A stretch of 64,000 nt of DNA from Mucilaginibacter sp. JRF (GCF_015223065.1 NZ_JADFBY010000003.1:434001-498000), one strand, 5' to 3'. Positions 1 to 8,984 are shown, counted from the stretch's first letter. Numbers and translations: made by a program. Notes: a model not told the origin generated them from the letters alone.

Positions 1-67
1 AGGCGAAAAACATTCTGCAGAACGGTTAAAAATGTAACTTCGCAGCAATTTATATATATCAAATAAC

Positions 68-970
68 ATGAATAAATATTTACTGTTCCTATTATTATTA
101 ACTTGTAAAATTGAGTTATATGCTCAAAAAATAAATCCAAACGCGCAATATTATATAGGCAAAACATTCCATGTAGATACACTGGCTGCTAAATATCAAG
201 ATCGTGGCTATGATTACTTTAGAGCAAATTTGTCGGTTAGTCTATACGATTCAAAATACGCAGCATACCCTAACAAAAGCGGCTATTCAGATTATCAGGC
301 GCTGGCTAATAAAACCATGACTTGTACAGCTGTAGGAGAAGTTCCAGGAAATGAAAGTTACGGTTATTTAAAATTAGAGAGCTCCACAACATACCCCATA
401 CATTACGTATATTTCAAAGGCTCGTATTTCAGAAATATAACTTGCATTGAAGAGGAAGCCGAAAACAAAATACTAAAAGAAAAAGAAATAGCTTACAGAA
501 AAAGACTAAGCGACTCAATTACCCTGGCTGCCACAAAATTAAGGAATAATCCATGCCCGCTAATAACTGAAAATTATGATGAATTCGAAAACATAAAATC
601 ATTTCAAACTCCTTGGTCATTTGAAGGCAAAATGCTTAATTGTTCAATTGCAAAAATCATAGAAAAACGAGTGCCTTATTATTATGTTTCGTTGAGTACG
701 ATAGGCAACACTGCATTAGCAACTCAAAAAGGAGTTTTTATTATATTAAAAAACGGCAAGCGTATAGTAAAGCCAAACGCTGAAATTGAAACCAATGTGG
801 ATAGGAATGCTCAATTTGAACGCACAACAACTATAAAATTAACTACTGCCGACCTTGCTTTATTAAAGTCATCGCCAATGAGTAAATTTAAACTGTATAT
901 AAATAGTGATAATATACAAGAAGCTGACCTGATTTATAAAATGCTATTGTGCTTGATAACAAAAAAGTAA
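68..970 (+). CDS. secreted protein of unknown function
   Basis: A 300-residue protein that I do not recognise. Residues 1-19 form a signal peptide (Lys at position 3, a Leu-rich core, cleavage after YA), so it should reach the periplasm or outer surface. The middle holds a Glu/Lys-rich stretch (about residues 126-145) that is probably helical; the rest is rich in Tyr, Thr and Ser as in beta-structured exported proteins. The gene is more AT-rich than its neighbours and stands alone, ahead of the convergent lpdA. The ATG at 68 is the only start that preserves the signal peptide. Low GC and isolation hint at horizontal acquisition, but this is weak. Confidence 0.75.
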   Translation: MNKYLLFLLLLTCKIELYAQKINPNAQYYIGKTFHVDTLAAKYQDRGYDYFRANLSVSLYDSKYAAYPNKSGYSDYQALANKTMTCTAVGEVPGNESYGYLKLESSTTYPIHYVYFKGSYFRNITCIEEEAENKILKEKEIAYRKRLSDSITLAATKLRNNPCPLITENYDEFENIKSFQTPWSFEGKMLNCSIAKIIEKRVPYYYVSLSTIGNTALATQKGVFIILKNGKRIVKPNAEIETNVDRNAQFERTTTIKLTTADLALLKSSPMSKFKLYINSDNIQEADLIYKMLLCLITKK

Positions 971-1030
971 ACCGCTTCCAAAAATCACATAAATATTAAA
1001 ATAGTTCATTCCCTACAGATATCACTTAAA

Positions 1031-1079
1031 ACAAAAAATGGCAGCTACAATAAGCCATAAACTTACTGTAACTGCCATT
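1031..1079 (-). terminator. intrinsic terminator of lpdA
   Basis: Arms 1037-1054 and 1062-1079 form an 18-bp stem that is complete on the minus strand if two G-U pairs are counted. It is followed on that strand by six T (1031-1036) and TGTTTT. The wobble pairs work only for the minus transcript, which points to lpdA. Confidence 0.85.
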
Positions 1080-1099
1080 AAATATCTGCTACTTTAATA

Positions 1100-2503
1100 T
1101 TACATGTGTATAGCCCTGTTGCCGGTTGCGGCAAGGCAGGCTTCGCGCATGGCCTCGGTGTAGGTTGGGTGCGCGTGGCTGGTGCGGGTTACATCCTCGG
1201 CTGATGCACGGTACTCCATGGCTAATACAGCTTCGGCTATCATATCCGCGGCACGCGGACCTATCATGTGTACGCCCAGTATCTCGTCGGTAGTGGCATC
1301 GGCCAATACCTTAACAAAACCATCCAGATCGCCGCTGGCACGTGCACGGCCGCTGGCCTTGAACGGGAATGATCCTGTTTTGTATTTAGCGCCTTTTTCT
1401 TTCAGCTGCTCCTCGGTAAAGCCTACGCTGGCAACTTCAGGCCAGGTGTAAACTACGCCTGGTATCAGGTTATAGTTAATGTGTGGTTTTTGGCCGGCTA
1501 ATATCTCGGCTACAAAAGTACCTTCATCCTCGGCCTTGTGGGCAAGCATAGCGCCTTTAACCACATCGCCAATGGCGTAAACGCCTTTAACGCTGGTTTC
1601 CAGGTGCTCATCAACAGTTATCTTACGGCCGCGCTCCTCAACGGTAAGGCCAATGTTTTCCAAACCTAAACCATCAGTATAAGCTACGCGACCTACGGCT
1701 ACAAGGCAGTAATCGCCTTTAAGTTCTTTCTTTTCGCCTTTAGGGCTATCAAAAGTAACCGTTACCTCTTTACCTTTTACGGTAGCGCCGGTAACCTTGT
1801 GGCCCAGGTAAAAATCCATACCCAGTTTGGTAAGTACCTTTTGCAGCTCTTTACCCAAACCTTTATCCATAGTAGGGATAATGCCATCCATAAACTCGAT
1901 AACTGATACCTTGGCACCAAGGCGCGCGTATACCGAACCCAGCTCCAAACCGATAACACCACCCCCAATAAGTACTAAATGCTTAGGTACTTCTTTAAGC
2001 GTTAAAGCTTCGGTTGAGGTGATGATGCGTTTCTTGTCGATCTTAAGGAAAGGCAGTGCCGATGGTTTTGAACCAGTAGCGATGATCACATTTTTGGCGG
2101 TTAGTTCCTGCGTGCTTTTATCATCCTTAGTAACGATGATGGTGTTTTTATCTTTAAATGAACCAACACCCTGGTGAACGTCGATCTTGTTCTTTTTCAT
2201 CAGGTAGGTAATGCCGCTGGTGTTGGCGGTTACTACTTCTTCCTTACGTTTTATCATCTGGCCAAAGTCAATGCTCAGGTTATCCAGGTTGATGCCATGC
2301 GTTTTAAAGGCATGTGCGGCATTGTGGTAATGCTCAGATGAATCGAGCAAGGCTTTTGACGGGATGCAGCCTACATTTAAGCAGGTGCCGCCAAGCGTGC
2401 TGTATTTTTCAATGATAGCAGTTTTTAAACCCAGTTGGGCGCAACGTATAGCGGCCACGTAGCCACCCGGCCCCGAACCTATTACGATAACATCATATTG
2501 CAT
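1100..2503 (-). CDS. lpdA: dihydrolipoyl dehydrogenase (E3)
   Basis: Flavoprotein disulfide reductase that reoxidises dihydrolipoamide of the pyruvate, 2-oxoglutarate or branched-chain dehydrogenase complexes with NAD+. The 467 residues match the family length. Visible: FAD-binding GSGPGGY at residues 9-15, redox-active CLNVGC with Cys41 and Cys46, the NAD Rossmann motif GGGVIG in the middle, the second FAD motif AIGDV, and the C-terminal HPTYTEA with the His/Glu catalytic pair near 445-450. No E1 or E2 gene lies nearby, so the enzyme may serve several complexes. A TAAATTTG -7-like box on the minus strand (2527-2534) lies 24 bp upstream of the ATG. Confidence 0.96.
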   Translation of the reverse strand: MQYDVIVIGSGPGGYVAAIRCAQLGLKTAIIEKYSTLGGTCLNVGCIPSKALLDSSEHYHNAAHAFKTHGINLDNLSIDFGQMIKRKEEVVTANTSGITYLMKKNKIDVHQGVGSFKDKNTIIVTKDDKSTQELTAKNVIIATGSKPSALPFLKIDKKRIITSTEALTLKEVPKHLVLIGGGVIGLELGSVYARLGAKVSVIEFMDGIIPTMDKGLGKELQKVLTKLGMDFYLGHKVTGATVKGKEVTVTFDSPKGEKKELKGDYCLVAVGRVAYTDGLGLENIGLTVEERGRKITVDEHLETSVKGVYAIGDVVKGAMLAHKAEDEGTFVAEILAGQKPHINYNLIPGVVYTWPEVASVGFTEEQLKEKGAKYKTGSFPFKASGRARASGDLDGFVKVLADATTDEILGVHMIGPRAADMIAEAVLAMEYRASAEDVTRTSHAHPTYTEAMREACLAATGNRAIHM

Positions 2504-2526
2504 AGTAGTTGTGTTTTATTAGGTGG

Positions 2527-2534
2527 CAAATTTA
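2527..2534 (-). promoter_or_regulatory. -7 box (TAnnTTTG type) of lpdA
   Basis: Minus-strand TAAATTTG matches the Bacteroidetes -7 consensus exactly and would place the start site roughly 18 nt before the ATG. No clear -33 TTG at 19-21 bp. Confidence 0.45.
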
Positions 2535-2725
2535 AAACATTATATGCTGGTATTGAAACTAAAGCGCCCTTAATATGCCCCTTTTATACCCCATGCTGAC
2601 AATATGGTGGCCTGCCGTATGATTTGTTTGTTACACGATGCCACCTGCCGCGCCCGCCACTTAGCTTATTGCCATATTATTATTAATTTAGTTGCATTAA
2701 CTGTACACTCAAATTTTCGACCCAC

Positions 2726-4600
2726 GTGAAAAAGCTTACCTCACTTTTTTTAACGGCAATGGCCGTTTGCAATGCCGCGTTCGCGCAGCAAAGCTATGTT
2801 AAAGAGCATTTTACCAAGAAGGACGTTTACATCACCATGCGCGATGGCGTGAGGCTATTTACTTCCATATATATCCCTAAAGATGCCTCAAAGCAAAACA
2901 AATACCCTATGCTGATGCAGCGCACCTGCTACAGCGTTGGCCCTTATGGTGCCGATAAATACCCGGCAAGGCTTGGCCCATCTGCCGAGATCATGAAAGA
3001 GGGTTACATTTTTGTTTACCAGGATGTGCGCGGTCGTTATAAAAGCGAAGGTACCTGGACCAATATGACACCCGTTATCGACAATAAAAAAAGCAAGACC
3101 GATGTGGATGAAGGATCAGATACTTATGACACTATCGACTGGCTGATCAAGAACGTTACGGGCAATAATGGCCGCGTTGGGCAATACGGTATATCGTACC
3201 CCGGTTTTTATACCGCGGCGGGCATACTGTCAAACCACCCGGCTTTAAAGGCATCATCTCCGGGCGCGCCTATATCTGATTTTTGGTTTGATGATTTTCA
3301 CCATAACGGTGCTTTTATCGAAAGCTACTTTTTTACCTTCCCGGTGTTTGGTGTGCCTAAAGGCAAGGCCGATACTACGGGCGCTTCATGGTTTGCCAAT
3401 AAAATGATCAACCCCGGTACACGCGATGGCTACCAGTTTCTGCTTGATCTGGGTCCGCTTAAAAATGCCGACAAATATTACAGCGACAACTTTTTTTGGC
3501 AGGAAACCATCAACCACCCAAGCTATGATGAGTTTTGGCAAAAACGTGGTTTGTTAAAGCATTTCAACAACAAATCAAAAACCGCGGTAATGACGGTTGG
3601 CGGCTGGTTTGACGCCGAGGATCTTTCAGGTCCGTTGAATATTTATAAGACCATCGAGAAAAAGAACCCATCAGCCTACAACACCATTGTAATGGGGCCT
3701 TTCGGGCATGGCCGCTGGTCGCAGGAAACAGGGCATACCCTGCACAGTAACGTGTACTTTGGCGATAGCATAGCTACCTTTTATCAAAAGGAGATAGAGG
3801 CTAAATTCTTCAAACACTTTTTGAAAGGCAAAGGCGATAAAGCTACCGGCCTGCCCGAAGCATATATGTTTAATACCGGTAAAAAGGAGTGGGCTACGTT
3901 TGATAAATGGCCTGCCGCTAATGCCGAGCACAAAAAATTCTACTTAGCTGCCGATGGCAAACTGGCCGATACGCAGCCAACCACACCGGGCTCAATGAGC
4001 TATATTAGCGACCCGATGAAGCCGGTGCCTTATACTGAGGACAACTCGACCACTATTGGTTTTACACCATTCGCTTACATGAGCGAGGATCAGCGTTTTG
4101 CCGGCCGAAGACCGGATGTGCTGGTTTACCAAACCGATGTACTGGCTGATGATGTTACCCTTGGCGGCGAGATCACGGCTAACCTTAAGATTGCTACCAC
4201 CGGTACCGATGCTGATTTTATTGTGAAGCTGATTGATGTGTACCCTCCTGATGAGGCGAACCATAACTTTATGCCTAACAAAAGCGTCATCCTGAGCAAC
4301 TACTGGCAAATGGTACGGTCGGAAGTGATGCCGGCCCGTTTCCGCAAGAGCTTTGAAAAACCGGAGGCTTTAGTCGCTGGCGAAAAGGCTGATGTGAACT
4401 TCCGTTTGCAGGATGTGCTGCATACGTTTAAAAAAGGCCACCGCATCATGATACAGGTACAAAGCACCTGGTTCCCGATAGTGGCGCGCAACCCGCAAAA
4501 ATTTGTGGAGAACCCTTACAAAGCCGAACAAAGCGATTACATAAAAGCTACCGAAACCGTATTTAACGATAGCTTTATTGATGTACAGATCATAAAATAA
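2726..4600 (+). CDS. secreted CocE/NonD family (S15-like) alpha/beta hydrolase
   Basis: A 624-residue serine hydrolase of the X-Pro dipeptidyl peptidase/CocE group, which cleaves esters or amides (cocaine esterase, glutaryl-7-ACA acylase and alpha-amino-acid ester hydrolase are relatives). The GTG start at 2726 gives a signal peptide ending FAQQ near residue 21. The nucleophile elbow GISYPG puts the catalytic Ser at about residue 157. Typical features of the group follow: a VRGRYKSEG oxyanion-region segment before the elbow, GPFGHGRW with the probable catalytic His in the middle, and a C-terminal jelly-roll (PepX_C) of about 230 residues. Substrate cannot be told from sequence. Eleven bases separate it from the next gene, suggesting cotranscription. 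Confidence 0.9.
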   Translation: MKKLTSLFLTAMAVCNAAFAQQSYVKEHFTKKDVYITMRDGVRLFTSIYIPKDASKQNKYPMLMQRTCYSVGPYGADKYPARLGPSAEIMKEGYIFVYQDVRGRYKSEGTWTNMTPVIDNKKSKTDVDEGSDTYDTIDWLIKNVTGNNGRVGQYGISYPGFYTAAGILSNHPALKASSPGAPISDFWFDDFHHNGAFIESYFFTFPVFGVPKGKADTTGASWFANKMINPGTRDGYQFLLDLGPLKNADKYYSDNFFWQETINHPSYDEFWQKRGLLKHFNNKSKTAVMTVGGWFDAEDLSGPLNIYKTIEKKNPSAYNTIVMGPFGHGRWSQETGHTLHSNVYFGDSIATFYQKEIEAKFFKHFLKGKGDKATGLPEAYMFNTGKKEWATFDKWPAANAEHKKFYLAADGKLADTQPTTPGSMSYISDPMKPVPYTEDNSTTIGFTPFAYMSEDQRFAGRRPDVLVYQTDVLADDVTLGGEITANLKIATTGTDADFIVKLIDVYPPDEANHNFMPNKSVILSNYWQMVRSEVMPARFRKSFEKPEALVAGEKADVNFRLQDVLHTFKKGHRIMIQVQSTWFPIVARNPQKFVENPYKAEQSDYIKATETVFNDSFIDVQIIK

Positions 4601-4611
4601 CATCGTCAAAA

Positions 4612-5184
4612 ATGGCTCAGCAGAACGCTGTCTTAGAGAAATTACTCATCCGAAAGGAAAATAAGGAGCGTGTACAAATTACAAGAAAGGTAGCCAAAGG
4701 CACCTTAAAAATAACTAATGGCTACATCCTCGATCTTTCGGACGATTTAGTGTTGATACATGAATCAGATGATTTTAAGATAGACGGGTACTCAATTATT
4801 CCTTTTGATCAGATCAAAAACGCTCGTTTTAATAAGAGTGACAAATACTTTGATATGATGTTAAAAAGTGAATTGATAGCTGACAAGGCCGGAATAGATT
4901 ATAAGATCGATCTTAACAATTGGAAATCAGCTTTTAGATCGCTACAGGCTCACAATAAAAATGTAATAGTTGAATGCCAGCATCCTGAGATCGACTCTTT
5001 TACCATTGGCCCGATAGAAAAGGTCAAGAGCCAGCATCTGGAAGTGCTTAATTTTGATGTTGAAGGATATTTGGATGATGAACCAACAACTATTGATTAT
5101 GCATCAATAACCTATGTCGCTTTTGACAGGGAATACATTAATGTTTTCAGTAAGTATTTACGAACAAGAGATAATAAGAAATAA
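4612..5184 (+). CDS. conserved-looking protein of unknown function
   Basis: 190 residues without a signal peptide or membrane segment. Not recognised. The N-terminal half alternates short hydrophobic strands and turns (for example GTLKITNGYILDL, then YSIIPFDQIKNARF), which resembles small beta-barrel domains that read as 'regulatory' or translation-associated, but I cannot name a family. The stop codon overlaps the next ATG (TAATG), so it is translationally coupled to the M1 peptidase downstream and close to the hydrolase upstream; the three form one transcription unit. A role with those secreted hydrolases is not implied by anything in its own sequence. Confidence 0.75.
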   Translation: MAQQNAVLEKLLIRKENKERVQITRKVAKGTLKITNGYILDLSDDLVLIHESDDFKIDGYSIIPFDQIKNARFNKSDKYFDMMLKSELIADKAGIDYKIDLNNWKSAFRSLQAHNKNVIVECQHPEIDSFTIGPIEKVKSQHLEVLNFDVEGYLDDEPTTIDYASITYVAFDREYINVFSKYLRTRDNKK

Positions 5185-6845
5185 TGAAACTTAGATCAGG
5201 CATTGCTTTGCTATGCGCGTTTATAGGTTTGGGCGCAACTGCTCAAGCCCAGTTAATGAAAAAGAAAACCGAATTTACACGTGCCGATACGCTGCGCGGG
5301 ATGATCAGTCCGCTACGTGCCTGCTACGATATTAACTACTATCACCTGGATGTTAAGTTCAACATCGATCAAAAATTCATCAGCGGCAGCAACTTGTTTA
5401 AGTTTACCGCTACTGATGATTTCAGCAAACTACAGTTCGATCTGTATGCTAACCTGAAGGTTGAAAAAGTAGTTTACAAAGGCAAAGAGGTGCCTTTTAC
5501 CCGTGAGTTCAACGCGGTGTTTGTTACCATCCCTAAAACCATACAAAAGGGTAGTAAGGATGAGTTTACCGTGTATTACTCAGGCAACCCAACCATTGCC
5601 AAACATGCTCCCTGGGATGGTGGCGTTGTTTTTACTACCGACTCATTAGGCAAACCGTGGGTAGCTACCGCCTGCCAGGGGGCGGGTGCAAGCATCTGGT
5701 GGCCTAATAAGGATCATCAGGCCGATGAGGTGGATAGCATGCTCATCAGCATCAGCGTACCAAAAGGATTGAAAGATATATCGAACGGCCGTTTACGTAA
5801 GGTTACCGAGTTAAAGGACGGCTATACCCGCTTTGACTGGGCGGTTAAAAACCCGATAAATAACTATGATGTTGCTGCCAATATTGGCGACTACGCCAAC
5901 TGGACCGACAGCTACGCTGGTGAAAAAGGCAAGCTTGATTTGAGTTTTTGGGTATTGAGCTATAATCTGGCTAAAGCCAAAAAACATTTTGCTGAGGATG
6001 TTAAGCCGATGCTTAAGGCCTTTGAATACTGGTTTGGCCCGTATCCGTTTTATGAGGATAGCTACAAGCTGGTTGAAACGCCACACCTGGGTATGGAACA
6101 CCAAAGCGCGGTGGCTTATGGCAATAAATACAAAAAAGGTTATTTGGGTATGGATATGTCGGGCACGGGCTATGGCACCAAGTGGGACTATATTATTGTG
6201 CACGAGAGCGGCCACGAATGGTTCGGCAACAACATTACCTCGAAAGATATTGCCGATATGTGGATACACGAAAGTTTTACCACCTACAGCGAGAGTATTT
6301 ACACCGAAAGCCGCTGGGGAAAGCAAGCCGGGCAGGAGTACATACACGGCCAGCGCACAGGCATATCAAACGATGGGGCTATAGTTGGCCCGTATGATGT
6401 AAATAAGGAAGGCTCGGGCGATATGTACCCCAAAGGCGCTAATATGCTGAACATGATACGCACCATTATTAATGATGACGAGAAATGGCGCGGCATATTG
6501 CGAGGCCTGGGCAAAACCTTCTACCACAAAACGGTTACTTATGATGATGTTACCAACTACATCAGCAAAGAATCGGGCATTGACCTGGCGCCGGTTTTTG
6601 AGCAGTATTTAAAGCATGCTAACCTGCCGATACTGGAACTTACCGAAATACGTGGTAAACTTTATGCCCGCTGGATAGCTGATGTGCCTAACTTTAAAAT
6701 GCCGGTACGCTTAAAAGTAAAAGGCGGCGAATATAAAATGGTTAATGTTGCCGGTCGCCTTGCGCCGTTAACGCTTGAGGGAGCAACAAAAGATAACATT
6801 GAGGTTGATACCTTTAACTACTACATAGGCGTATTGCAGGAATAA
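5184..6845 (+). CDS. secreted M1 family zinc aminopeptidase
   Basis: A 553-residue gluzincin with a signal peptide (cleavage after AQA, about residue 22). The zinc site is HESGH at 340-344 followed by Glu363 in WIHESF, giving the M1 spacing HExxH-X18-E. GMEHQ, 40-odd residues upstream, takes the place of the exopeptidase GAMEN/GGMEN motif. An N-terminal beta-saddle domain (about 45-250) precedes the catalytic domain. At 553 residues it lacks most of the long C-terminal helical domain of aminopeptidase N and resembles the short Bacteroidetes secreted M1 forms. It probably trims peptides in the periplasm. Start overlaps the preceding stop by one base. Confidence 0.93.
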   Translation: MKLRSGIALLCAFIGLGATAQAQLMKKKTEFTRADTLRGMISPLRACYDINYYHLDVKFNIDQKFISGSNLFKFTATDDFSKLQFDLYANLKVEKVVYKGKEVPFTREFNAVFVTIPKTIQKGSKDEFTVYYSGNPTIAKHAPWDGGVVFTTDSLGKPWVATACQGAGASIWWPNKDHQADEVDSMLISISVPKGLKDISNGRLRKVTELKDGYTRFDWAVKNPINNYDVAANIGDYANWTDSYAGEKGKLDLSFWVLSYNLAKAKKHFAEDVKPMLKAFEYWFGPYPFYEDSYKLVETPHLGMEHQSAVAYGNKYKKGYLGMDMSGTGYGTKWDYIIVHESGHEWFGNNITSKDIADMWIHESFTTYSESIYTESRWGKQAGQEYIHGQRTGISNDGAIVGPYDVNKEGSGDMYPKGANMLNMIRTIINDDEKWRGILRGLGKTFYHKTVTYDDVTNYISKESGIDLAPVFEQYLKHANLPILELTEIRGKLYARWIADVPNFKMPVRLKVKGGEYKMVNVAGRLAPLTLEGATKDNIEVDTFNYYIGVLQE

Positions 6846-6863
6846 CTCCCTGCAATTACGCTT

Positions 6864-7541
6864 TTACTCATTCAAAAGGTCGGGACGGCGGGTTTTGGTA
6901 CGCTCCAAAGCCTGCTCAAACCGCCACTTCTCAATTTCGGGCGTATTGCCGCTCAGTAAAATATCGGGTACCTTATGGCCGTTCCAGTCGGCCGGGCGGG
7001 TGTAAACCGGGGCATCCAGCAGGTCGCCCTGAAAGGAATCGGATAGCGCCGAAGTTTCATCGCTCAGCACACCGGGAATCAATCTAACAACCGAATCAAC
7101 CAGTACCGCCGCGGGCAGCTCACCGCCCGAAAGCACGTAATCGCCAATACTCATTTCGCGGGTAACATACAGATCGCGCACGCGCTGATCAATACCCTTG
7201 TAATGCCCGCAAAGTATAATGATGTTGCCTTTTACCGATAGCTGGTTAGCGATGTTTTGGTTCAGTGTTTCACCGTCGGGCGTCATAAAGATCACCTCAT
7301 CGTACTCGCGTTCCGCTTTTAATTTCTCGATACACAAGGCGAAAGGCTCTATCATCATCACCATGCCGCTGCCACCGCCGTAAGGATAATCGTCGACACT
7401 TTTATGTTTGTTGGTGGCATAATCGCGCAGGTTGTGTACGTGAATTTCGGCTATACCCTTTTTTTGCGCACGCTGTAAAATTGAATGTGCAAAAGGACTT
7501 TCGAGCAGGCCCGGTAAAACGGAGATGATATCAAAACGCAT
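6864..7541 (-). CDS. trmD: tRNA (guanine-N1-)-methyltransferase
   Basis: SPOUT-class enzyme that methylates G37 next to the anticodon of tRNAs reading CNN codons, using SAM. 225 residues is the core length without extension. Diagnostic segments: [11 protein letters not shown] at about 53-63, [10 protein letters not shown], and [12 protein letters not shown], which form the trefoil-knot SAM site. It belongs to the rpsP-rimM-trmD cluster but is separated from rimM by the two-gene regulator/membrane pair and a 129-bp repeat-rich gap, so it probably has its own promoter. rplS, often the fourth gene, is not next to it. Confidence 0.97.
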   Translation of the reverse strand: MRFDIISVLPGLLESPFAHSILQRAQKKGIAEIHVHNLRDYATNKHKSVDDYPYGGGSGMVMMIEPFALCIEKLKAEREYDEVIFMTPDGETLNQNIANQLSVKGNIIILCGHYKGIDQRVRDLYVTREMSIGDYVLSGGELPAAVLVDSVVRLIPGVLSDETSALSDSFQGDLLDAPVYTRPADWNGHKVPDILLSGNTPEIEKWRFEQALERTKTRRPDLLNE

Positions 7542-7550
7542 GGGGCAAAG

Positions 7551-7680
7551 ATAGTGATTGGTGGTTGGAGATTAGTGGTTGGTGGATCAGTAATTAGTTT
7601 TTAGAGGTCAGTACTCAGTTCATATATGTAATAGTTATTTAACTAATCTCTAACTACCAAACTCTAATCACTAATCTTCC
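7551..7680. repeat. degenerate TTAGTGGTTGG-type repeats in the trmD upstream gap
   Basis: The gap before trmD contains repeated variants of AGTGATTGGTGG, GATTAGTGGTTGGTGG and TTAGTTTTTAGAGG, and on the other side the inverted CTAATCTCTAACTACCAAACTCTAATCACT. The two halves form an imperfect inverted repeat with an AT-rich centre. It looks like a slipped low-complexity repeat rather than a coding remnant. Confidence 0.55.
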
Positions 7681-7871
7681 TCCTCCAATAAAAAAATAAC
7701 TTCAACCGGTTTTTCAAATACACGGGCTATTTTTAAGGCAAGCACGGTTGATGGCACGTATTTATTACTCTCTATAGTATTGATGGTTTGGCGCGATACG
7801 CCGATCAGTTCGGCCAGTTCACCTTGCGTCATGTTCTTGATGGCGCGCTCTACACGCAATGAGTTTTTCAT
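7671..7871 (-). CDS. small XRE-family HTH transcriptional regulator
   Basis: 66 residues forming a single Cro/CI-type helix-turn-helix with nothing added. The signature TQGELAELIGVSRQTINTIE (helices 2-3, about residues 14-33) and the following VPSTVLALKIARVF are typical of the minimal YozG-like regulators encoded beside small membrane proteins. ATG overlaps the stop of the upstream membrane-protein gene by 4 bp, so the two form one operon. Palindromes just upstream of the operon (8331-8394) are the probable autoregulatory operators. The likely role is repression of its own operon, with a signal sensed directly or through the membrane partner; that last point is inference. Confidence 0.9.
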   Translation of the reverse strand: MKNSLRVERAIKNMTQGELAELIGVSRQTINTIESNKYVPSTVLALKIARVFEKPVEVIFLLEEED

Positions 7872-8329
7872 ATAGCCTCCCTTGTTTCAAGTGTAAGCGC
7901 CTTGTTGCTCATGTATAATTTCCACCTGAACCTGATGATGAAAAATACTAACAGGGTAAACACATTATACATAGTTACCATATAAAATAACAGGTCATAA
8001 ACTATCCATATCACACCAAAAAAAACAATGTAGTTGATATATACAGCCCATTGCAGTGAGTCGAGCCGGAGCTGGGCGATGTGTTCGTCCTCTATTTTTT
8101 CGCGCGAAAAAGCGATCAATATTAATCCGATGAGCACGAGTGATAGTTGTATCTCGTTATCAAAACCCTCTGTGCCTATCAAATTATTAAGAGGCTTGTT
8201 AGAAAGGTCCGTTACATAAAAGATCTCAGTACCGAATGTTAGGCTGTAGGCAAAAAACGCTATGCCGAATAAAAACAGGATTGATCCAATTTTTCGTGAA
8301 GAAGTCGGAAATAAGAATAAGGTTTTCAT
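7868..8329 (-). CDS. small integral membrane protein paired with HTH regulator
   Basis: About 153 residues from the ATG at 8329; a longer reading from 8392 would run through the operator palindrome and is rejected. Four hydrophobic segments are visible: IGSILFLFGIAFFAYSL near the N-terminus, LSLVLIGLILIAF, YINYIVFFGVIWIVYDLLFY, and VFTLLVFFIIRFRW, with the charged REKIEDEHIAQLRLD loop between the second and third. This fits the DUF2178-like membrane proteins found next to minimal XRE regulators. Function unknown; the arrangement suggests it signals to or is controlled by the regulator. The pair interrupts the usual rpsP-rimM-trmD order. Confidence 0.78.
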   Translation of the reverse strand: MKTLFLFPTSSRKIGSILFLFGIAFFAYSLTFGTEIFYVTDLSNKPLNNLIGTEGFDNEIQLSLVLIGLILIAFSREKIEDEHIAQLRLDSLQWAVYINYIVFFGVIWIVYDLLFYMVTMYNVFTLLVFFIIRFRWKLYMSNKALTLETREAI

Positions 8330-8330
8330 T

Positions 8331-8373
8331 TTTGTAAAGTTTGATTTACCAAATGTAAAACAAACTTTACAAA
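8331..8373 (-). promoter_or_regulatory. 13-bp inverted repeat, candidate operator of the HTH operon
   Basis: TTTGTAAAGTTTG (8331-8343) and its exact reverse complement (8361-8373) flank a 17-bp centre and lie directly against the ATG of the membrane-protein gene. Confidence 0.6.
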
Positions 8374-8394
8374 TGTCAAATATATTTGACATTT
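8371..8394. promoter_or_regulatory. perfect 24-bp palindrome, candidate operator
   Basis: AAATGTCAAATA and its mirror form an uninterrupted 24-bp palindrome between the rimM stop (8407) and the HTH operon. On the minus strand it is not followed by a T-run, so it is a better operator than terminator. It overlaps the adjacent 13-bp inverted repeat by three bases, giving two stacked sites with related TGTnAA/TTnACA ends. Confidence 0.65.
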
Positions 8395-8406
8395 TTTTAT
8401 CTCTTA

Positions 8407-8928
8407 CTACATATACACATCCAACAAACCATCAGGCAGCTCAATGTATAGCTCGCCATCTTCTGTGTTGATGCCTTTTATAGTGGCTTCGTTAAGTGGG
8501 AACAGCACCTCGCGGTTGTTGTAACGTACTGTGGCAATGATCTGCTGAGGGTATTCCATTACATCGGTTATTTCGCCCAGTTCACCGTGGTTGTCATCAA
8601 TGGCAATAAAGCCTTTAACGTCCATCAGGGTAAACTCCTCTTTCTTTTTCTTGGGTTTGAGTTTACCGGCCAGGTATACATCCTTTTTTACCAGGGTTGA
8701 TGCCTTTTCAATGGTATCCACATCCTCCAGGTTAAGGTAGCCTACGTTAGGCATAGGGTATTTTATGGAGGCTACAAAGTAAGGCACCTGCTTGCCGGCT
8801 ATCTCAATAAACAGCGAGTTGAATTTGATGGCATCAAGGTTATCAAATTCAACATATAGCTGTAGTTCGCCTTTCAATCCGCGGGTTTTTGATATGGTAC
8901 CTATCCTGAAGTTTTCCTGCTTGCTCAT
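8407..8928 (-). CDS. rimM: ribosome maturation factor RimM
   Basis: Assembly factor that binds S19 and matures the 30S head. About 173 residues from the ATG at 8928; an in-frame TTG at 8943 is possible but adds only five unlikely residues. N-terminal beta-barrel domain carries the family segment FRIGTISKTRGLKGEL, and the C-terminal PRC-barrel covers about 95-173 (FTLMDVKGFIAIDD, then the PLNEATIKGI strand). It follows rpsP by about 80 bases on the same strand, which is the standard gene order. Confidence 0.95.
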   Translation of the reverse strand: MSKQENFRIGTISKTRGLKGELQLYVEFDNLDAIKFNSLFIEIAGKQVPYFVASIKYPMPNVGYLNLEDVDTIEKASTLVKKDVYLAGKLKPKKKKEEFTLMDVKGFIAIDDNHGELGEITDVMEYPQQIIATVRYNNREVLFPLNEATIKGINTEDGELYIELPDGLLDVYM

Positions 8929-8953
8929 GGGGTGTAAATTCAATATAACAACA

Positions 8954-8984
8954 ATGGCGATGACCGTTTAGGGTACATCGCCAT
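8954..8984 (-). terminator. hairpin between rpsP and rimM
   Basis: Perfect 9-bp stem, ATGGCGATG (8954-8962) with CATCGCCAT (8976-8984), 13-nt loop, followed on the minus strand by TGTTGTTATATT. The poor T-run suggests a partial terminator or processing hairpin that would lower rimM relative to rpsP. Confidence 0.45.

Noticed and set aside
5811..6347. 178-codon minus-strand frame inside the M1 peptidase gene
   Set aside because: It covers the HExxH region of the peptidase, whose motifs and spacing prove the plus-strand gene.
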